Notes under the pieces: generated by a model | The model's input: only the letters and a program-made list of their open reading frames with translations | The model's database searches: none | Told to the model about the DNA's origin: nothing | DNA from: Paraburkholderia bannensis | GTDB taxonomy: Bacteria; Pseudomonadota; Gammaproteobacteria; Burkholderiales; Burkholderiaceae | DNA: 64,000 bases | Direction of reading: 5' to 3' | NCBI RefSeq assembly: GCF_014200455.1 | Contig: NZ_JACHBW010000009.1 | Span: forward strand, 1 to 64,000 | Shown here: positions 60,313 through 64,000 of the stretch, in pieces | How positions within the stretch are numbered: the first letter of the stretch is position 1 | Layout of the letters: every line of letters begins with the position of its first letter | Program-made: the position numbers and the translations under genes

Positions 60313-61479
60313 TCAGCGCCGCGCGTTCGCCTTATCGAGGGCTTCCAGGATCGCGTACGCCGCACGCACGCGCGCCTCGTTCGGATACGCCTTGTTCGCG
60401 AGTATCACCACGCCGATGCGCCGCGCGGGCACATAGGCGATATAGGCCGAGAAGCCGTTGGTCGAACCCGTCTTGTTGATGAGCGCATCCGCCTGCGGGG
60501 CGAGCGGCGGCGTGAGCGCGCGCGCGGGCGTCGGCTTGAGGATCGCGTCGGGGCCGTTGCCGCGTTCGAGCGTGTCGAGCGCAACCGGCCACGGATATTG
60601 TTCCCACACGACATCCTGCGTGAACGGCCCCGCCGTGTAATAGCCGGTATGCGTGCAATCGATCGCGCGCTGCCAGGCGGCGTCGAGCGGCACGATGCCC
60701 ATATTGGCGTCGATATAGCGCACGAGGTCGGCGCTGGTGGTGCGCACGCCATAGGCTTCGTCGTCGAATACGCCCGGATTCATGCGTTTGGGCGTATTGG
60801 TCTTGTCGTAGCCCTGGGCGTAATGCGCCTCGCTCGCGGGCGGCACGCGCAGCCATGTATGCGCCATGCCGAAGGCAGGCAGCATGTCCTGCTCGACGGC
60901 TTCGCGCTCGGGCTTTCCCAGGCTCTGCGCCGCGGCGCGCCCCAGCAGGCCGATGCCCATATTCGAATACACGCGCTGAGTGCCCGGCGCGCTCGCGGGT
61001 TGCCAGTTGCGCAGCCAGGCGGTCAGCTGCGCGTCGTTGGTCACGGCGTCGGGCACGAAAAGCGGCAGGCCCGACGTATGCGTGCCGAGGTTGAGCACGC
61101 TCACATGGTCGAACACGCTGCCGCGCAGCGCGCTGACGTAGTGAGTCACGGGCGCGGCAAACGAAAGCTTGCCTTGCGTCTGCGCATAGCACGCGAGCGT
61201 TGCCGTGACCGTCTTGGTCACCGACCCGACTTCGAACAGCGTGTCGCCATCGACCCGCGCACCGGTTGCCTTCGACGCCACGCCGTAGTTGTAGAACGCA
61301 TGTTTGCCATCCACGCTGATACCCACCGCCACGCCCGGGATGCCGTACTGCGCCTGCACGGGCCCGATCGCGGCATCGACCGCCGCTTTCATGGCGGGTT
61401 GCGCCGCATGCGCGCTCACCGCCGCGTAGCTCAGCGCCAGGGTCGAAGCCATCAGTACCGCTTTTGTCTTGATATTCAT
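60313..61479 (-). CDS. ampC: Class C beta-lactamase
   Basis: A 388-residue periplasmic serine hydrolase that opens the beta-lactam ring, usually favouring cephalosporins. It has a signal peptide (MNIKTKAVLMASTLALSYAA to SAHA). The serine nucleophile is S86 in S-V-T-K (86-89), the Y-S-N triad is at 171-173 and K-T-G at 336-338, all with class C spacing; FEVGSVTKTVTA, AVTHYV-like and INKTGSTNGFSAYI are diagnostic. Length matches chromosomal AmpC. The divergent LysR gene across 127 bases is the ampR arrangement, so induction by muropeptides is likely. Confidence 0.9.
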   Translation of the reverse strand: MNIKTKAVLMASTLALSYAAVSAHAAQPAMKAAVDAAIGPVQAQYGIPGVAVGISVDGKHAFYNYGVASKATGARVDGDTLFEVGSVTKTVTATLACYAQTQGKLSFAAPVTHYVSALRGSVFDHVSVLNLGTHTSGLPLFVPDAVTNDAQLTAWLRNWQPASAPGTQRVYSNMGIGLLGRAAAQSLGKPEREAVEQDMLPAFGMAHTWLRVPPASEAHYAQGYDKTNTPKRMNPGVFDDEAYGVRTTSADLVRYIDANMGIVPLDAAWQRAIDCTHTGYYTAGPFTQDVVWEQYPWPVALDTLERGNGPDAILKPTPARALTPPLAPQADALINKTGSTNGFSAYIAYVPARRIGVVILANKAYPNEARVRAAYAILEALDKANARR

Positions 61480-61606
61480 CGTTCAGGTCATGATTAGTTG
61501 AATGAAGCGTCGCATGCATTGCGCGACGTGCATTCTCTGGCGTTGCCACCTCGCCGACAAGCGATGATAATTTGCCTCACCCAAAAGAAAAAATTATGGA
61601 TCGTCC
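61480..61606. promoter_or_regulatory. ampC-ampR divergent promoter region
   Basis: Two inverted repeats are visible: CGTCGC/GCGACG (61508-61513 and 61523-61528), with ATGCA/TGCAT overlapping it, and ATAATTT (61567-61573) with AAATTAT (61591-61597). Either could be the LysR-type operator; the second is close to the ampR start. Local AT richness fits promoters for both genes. Confidence 0.55.
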
Positions 61607-62473
61607 ATGCGTCCCAATGTGCCCCTGCATGCGTTGCGCGCTTTCGAGGCGTCGGCGCGCCATCTGAGTTTCACGCGCGCCGGTCTCGAACTGAAGGTCA
61701 CCCAGGCTGCCGTCAGTCAACAGGTGCGCATGCTCGAAGACTGGCTTGGCGTGCCCTTGTTCCGGCGTCTGCCGCGCGGCCTGGGCATGACGGACGAGGC
61801 GCGCGCGCTGCTGCCGGTGCTCAGCGACGCGTTCGGCCGTATCGAAAACGTGCTCAAGCAGTTCGAGGGCGGCCGCCTGCATGAAGTGCTGACGGTGGGC
61901 GTGGTGGGGACGTTTGCGATCGGCTGGCTGATGCCGCGCCTCAAGTCGTTTCGCGAGGCGCATCCGTTTGTCGAACTGCGGCTGCTGACGAATAACAATC
62001 TCGTCGATCTGGCGGGCGAGGGGCTGGATTTCGCGATTCGTTTTGGCGACGGCAAATGGCCCGCCACGCAGAACACGCGGCTGCTCGACGCGCCGCTGGC
62101 GGTGCTGTGCGCGCCTGAAATCGCCCAGCGTTTGCGCCGCCCCGAGGATCTCGCGCGCGAGACGCTGCTGCGCTCCTATCGCACCGACGAATGGCTGCGC
62201 TGGTTCGAGGCGGCCGGGATCGAGGCGTGGACGGTCAGCGGGCCGATCTTCGATTCGTCGCGGCTGATGGCCGAAGCGGCGATGCAGGGCGCGGGCGTGG
62301 CGCTTGCGCCCGCGCGCATGTTCACGCGCGAGTTGCAGGCCGGCATGCTGGCGCGGCCTTTCGATATCGAGGTGCCGACGGGCAGTTACTGGCTCACGAG
62401 CCTGGCGTCGCGGGCGATGACGCCGGCGATGCGTCTGTTCGAAAGCTGGATCGTCGCCGAAGCTGCGGGCTGA
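61607..62473 (+). CDS. ampR: LysR-family regulator AmpR
   Basis: A 288-residue regulator. It opens MRPNVPLHALRAFEASARHL and SFTRAGLELKVTQAAVSQQV, the AmpR form of the helix-turn-helix. GGRLHEVLTVGVVGTFAIGW and LTNNNLVDLAGEGLDFAIRF GDG follow; the VGTFA block includes the threonine region known in AmpR to affect signalling. AmpR represses ampC when bound to UDP-MurNAc-pentapeptide and activates it when bound to anhydro-muropeptides. Identity rests on sequence and on divergence from ampC. It ends 12 bases before the convergent IclR gene. Confidence 0.88.
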   Translation: MRPNVPLHALRAFEASARHLSFTRAGLELKVTQAAVSQQVRMLEDWLGVPLFRRLPRGLGMTDEARALLPVLSDAFGRIENVLKQFEGGRLHEVLTVGVVGTFAIGWLMPRLKSFREAHPFVELRLLTNNNLVDLAGEGLDFAIRFGDGKWPATQNTRLLDAPLAVLCAPEIAQRLRRPEDLARETLLRSYRTDEWLRWFEAAGIEAWTVSGPIFDSSRLMAEAAMQGAGVALAPARMFTRELQAGMLARPFDIEVPTGSYWLTSLASRAMTPAMRLFESWIVAEAAG

Positions 62474-62485
62474 AAAAAAGCTGCG

Positions 62486-63262
62486 TCAAAGCACGTTGAG
62501 CATCGCCAGCGCGGTTTCCTGCAGATGCGGCAGCACGCGCTGCAGGGCGGCTTCCGTGCTTTCGCTGCCGATCGACATATTCGTGCTCAAGGCCGCGATT
62601 ACCTCGCCGGCCCGGTTGCGCAGCGGCACGGCCACGCCGCGCACGCCTAACTGCAATTGCTGTTCGATGAGCGCGTAGCCATCGGCGCGCGCGCGCACGA
62701 TCTTTTCGCGCAGCCGCGAGGCGCTGGTGAGCGTGTGCGGCGTGAAGGGCGCAAGCTCCACGCCGTCGAGCCACATGGACACCGCCTGCTGGTCATCCTT
62801 GTACGCGAGCAGCACCACGCCCGGCGAGATCAGCGGCGCGGGCACGCGTGCGCCCAGCACGAAGCCCGTCGTCATGACGCGCGACACGCCGTTGCGCGCG
62901 ATCACGACCAGATCCCAGCCGTCGAGCACGCTCACATAGGCCGATTCGTTGAGCGTCGCACTCAGTTGCTGGAGATAGGGCTGCACGGTGCGCGGCAGGC
63001 GCGCCGAATCGAAGTACGACCAGCCCACGCGCAGCACGCGCGGCGTGAGGCCGAACAGGCGCCCGTCGGTATAGACATAGCCCAGCGATTCGAGCGTGAG
63101 GAGATAGCGCCGCGCGGCCGTGCGCGACAGGCCCGTGCGCTCGGCGGCTTGCGTCGCGGTCATGCGCGCGTGCTGGCTGTCGAACGCTTCGAGGATCGCG
63201 AGGCCTTTTTCCAGGCCTGCGATCCAGTCGCGTTTGTCGAGGGTAGATTTTTTTGCCGGCAA
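62486..63262 (-). CDS. IclR-family transcriptional regulator (PcaR/PobR-like)
   Basis: A 258-residue regulator. The winged helix is at residues 14-75: GLEKGLAILEAFDSQHARMT and AERTGLSRTAARRYLLTLES. The IclR effector domain includes LSATLNESAYVSVLDGWDLV, LGVRGVAVPLRNRAGEVIAA and LSTNMSIGS. The sequence is of the PcaR/PcaU/PobR group, which controls protocatechuate, quinate and hydroxybenzoate degradation. It ends close to ampR (convergent) and its start is 16 bases downstream of the MFS transporter stop on the same strand. Transporter and regulator therefore probably form a unit for an aromatic or alicyclic acid. Confidence 0.87.
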   Translation of the reverse strand: MPAKKSTLDKRDWIAGLEKGLAILEAFDSQHARMTATQAAERTGLSRTAARRYLLTLESLGYVYTDGRLFGLTPRVLRVGWSYFDSARLPRTVQPYLQQLSATLNESAYVSVLDGWDLVVIARNGVSRVMTTGFVLGARVPAPLISPGVVLLAYKDDQQAVSMWLDGVELAPFTPHTLTSASRLREKIVRARADGYALIEQQLQLGVRGVAVPLRNRAGEVIAALSTNMSIGSESTEAALQRVLPHLQETALAMLNVL

Positions 63263-63278
63263 GATGGGTGCGCGTAAA

Positions 63279-64000
63279 TCAGGCCTTCGCGGGCTTCATG
63301 CGCGCGGCCACGATCAGCGAGATCAGGCAGCCCACCGCCAGATACGCGGCCACCAGATGCCAGGTGCCGCCGCCCACGCCCACCAGCGCCACGGCGATGA
63401 ACGGCGTGAAGCCGCCGCCCACCACGCTGGCGAACTGGTAGCCCACGCCCGCGCCGCTGTAGCGGTATTCGGCCCCGAACAGTTCGGTGAAGAGCGGTTG
63501 CTGCACGCTCACCACCATATCGTGCGCGAGGTTGGCTAGCGCCACCGAGAAGATCACGATCCACAGCGTCGAACGGGCTTCGAGCGCGAGGAAGAACGGC
63601 ACCGCGCTGGCAAGGCCAATCACCGCGCCGATCAGATAAATGCGGCGCATGCCCAGACGGTCGGCGAGCCAGGCGAAACAGGGAATCGTCACGCACGACA
63701 GCGCGCCCACAAAGAGGCCGATGCCCAGGAACAGATCGCGCGACAGGCCCAGATTCGCCGTCGAATAGCTCAGCGCGAAAGCGGTCACGATATACATCGT
63801 GAAAAGCTCGGCCAGACGCAGCGCGATGATGTACAGAAACGCCTTGGGATGACGCGTGAGCGCTTCGAGCACCGGCATCTTGAGCTTGCGATGGCCGTGT
63901 TCGACTTTCTCGACGAATTCCTTCGACTCGTCCATGCTCGAACGCACCCACAGGCCGATCAGCACCAGCACCACGCTGAACAGGAAGGGCAGACGCCAGC
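63279..64000 (-). CDS. MFS metabolite:H+ symporter, C-terminal part (cut by window edge)
   Basis: About 240 residues are present, running off the right edge at 64000 in frame (...RLPFLFS). The remaining part covers roughly helices 6-12: LVLIGLWVRSSMDESKEFVE, the second-half loop ADRLGMRRIYLIGAVIGLAS, and VVSVQQPLFTELFGAEYRYS-GAGVGYQFASVVGGGFTP. The L-x-x-x-Y-R-Y-S-G-x-G-x-G-Y-Q block is diagnostic of the ShiA/KgtP/ProP metabolite symporters. The substrate may be shikimate, a dicarboxylate, betaine or a similar acid. It is followed by an IclR regulator; the N-terminal half lies outside the window. Confidence 0.85.
   Translation of the reverse strand, partial: WRLPFLFSVVLVLIGLWVRSSMDESKEFVEKVEHGHRKLKMPVLEALTRHPKAFLYIIALRLAELFTMYIVTAFALSYSTANLGLSRDLFLGIGLFVGALSCVTIPCFAWLADRLGMRRIYLIGAVIGLASAVPFFLALEARSTLWIVIFSVALANLAHDMVVSVQQPLFTELFGAEYRYSGAGVGYQFASVVGGGFTPFIAVALVGVGGGTWHLVAAYLAVGCLISLIVAARMKPAKA

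Noticed and set aside
1..64000. CRISPR arrays, tRNA or rRNA genes
   Set aside because: No regularly spaced identical repeats of 25-40 bases, no cloverleaf with a CCA-like end and no rRNA-like sequence were recognised by eye.

Overview
The window is GC-rich chromosomal DNA from a Burkholderiales proteobacterium, most likely Paraburkholderia, Caballeronia or a close relative. This rests on gene content: an OmpC-type general porin, a short H-NS-like protein, many LysR regulators, ProX/W/V-type transporters and leaders of the GGAGACA type. It is an inference from family recognition; no database search was possible.

Bases 1 to about 10,500 are an accessory, visibly more AT-rich mosaic. It holds an integrase fragment, orphan hypothetical proteins, a complete IS1182-type insertion sequence, a LysE exporter, a methyltransferase and a large Sll1717-type P-loop ATPase. 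At least four copies of a degenerate repeat, all in the same orientation, lie between these cargo genes. From 10,591 the sequence becomes typical core DNA: a soluble four-PAS histidine kinase with a one-domain response regulator, an H-NS-like protein and a chemoreceptor.

From 15,589 to 20,975 a LysR regulator diverges from a tight six-gene operon: ketopantoate-reductase-like, VOC, MaoC, CaiB-type CoA transferase, AroE-like and type II dehydroquinase. It looks catabolic, with an unknown substrate. From 21,131 to 30,741 there are envelope, motility and signalling genes: a flhC without flhD, a phosphatase-like lipoprotein that has lost its catalytic residues, an EnvZ/OmpR-like pair, an orphan OmpR-type regulator, a lone flgH and several small secreted proteins.

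From 31,132 to 50,125 lies a large catabolic and transport region. It contains an aldehyde dehydrogenase, an MFS transporter, an enolase-superfamily enzyme and a GMC oxidoreductase. A complete betaine-type ABC importer is encoded on the minus strand; formaldehyde-activating enzyme, an aldo/keto reductase and a succinate-semialdehyde-type dehydrogenase diverge from it. Two related LysR regulators, a porin, a second paralogous binding protein and a second enolase-superfamily enzyme complete it. Together they suggest uptake and oxidation of a quaternary-amine or osmolyte-like compound, possibly releasing formaldehyde.

From 50,351 to the end are a MocR-type regulator, a carboxymuconolactone-decarboxylase-family protein, alanine racemase, GNAT and XRE-cupin proteins, and a decayed patch (sulfatase remnant, two head-to-head TonB-receptor fragments and a deleted piuC). 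These are followed by LysE, AraC, DUF2322 and LacI genes, a divergent ampC/ampR pair, an IclR regulator and a truncated MFS transporter. No rRNA, tRNA or CRISPR array was recognised.
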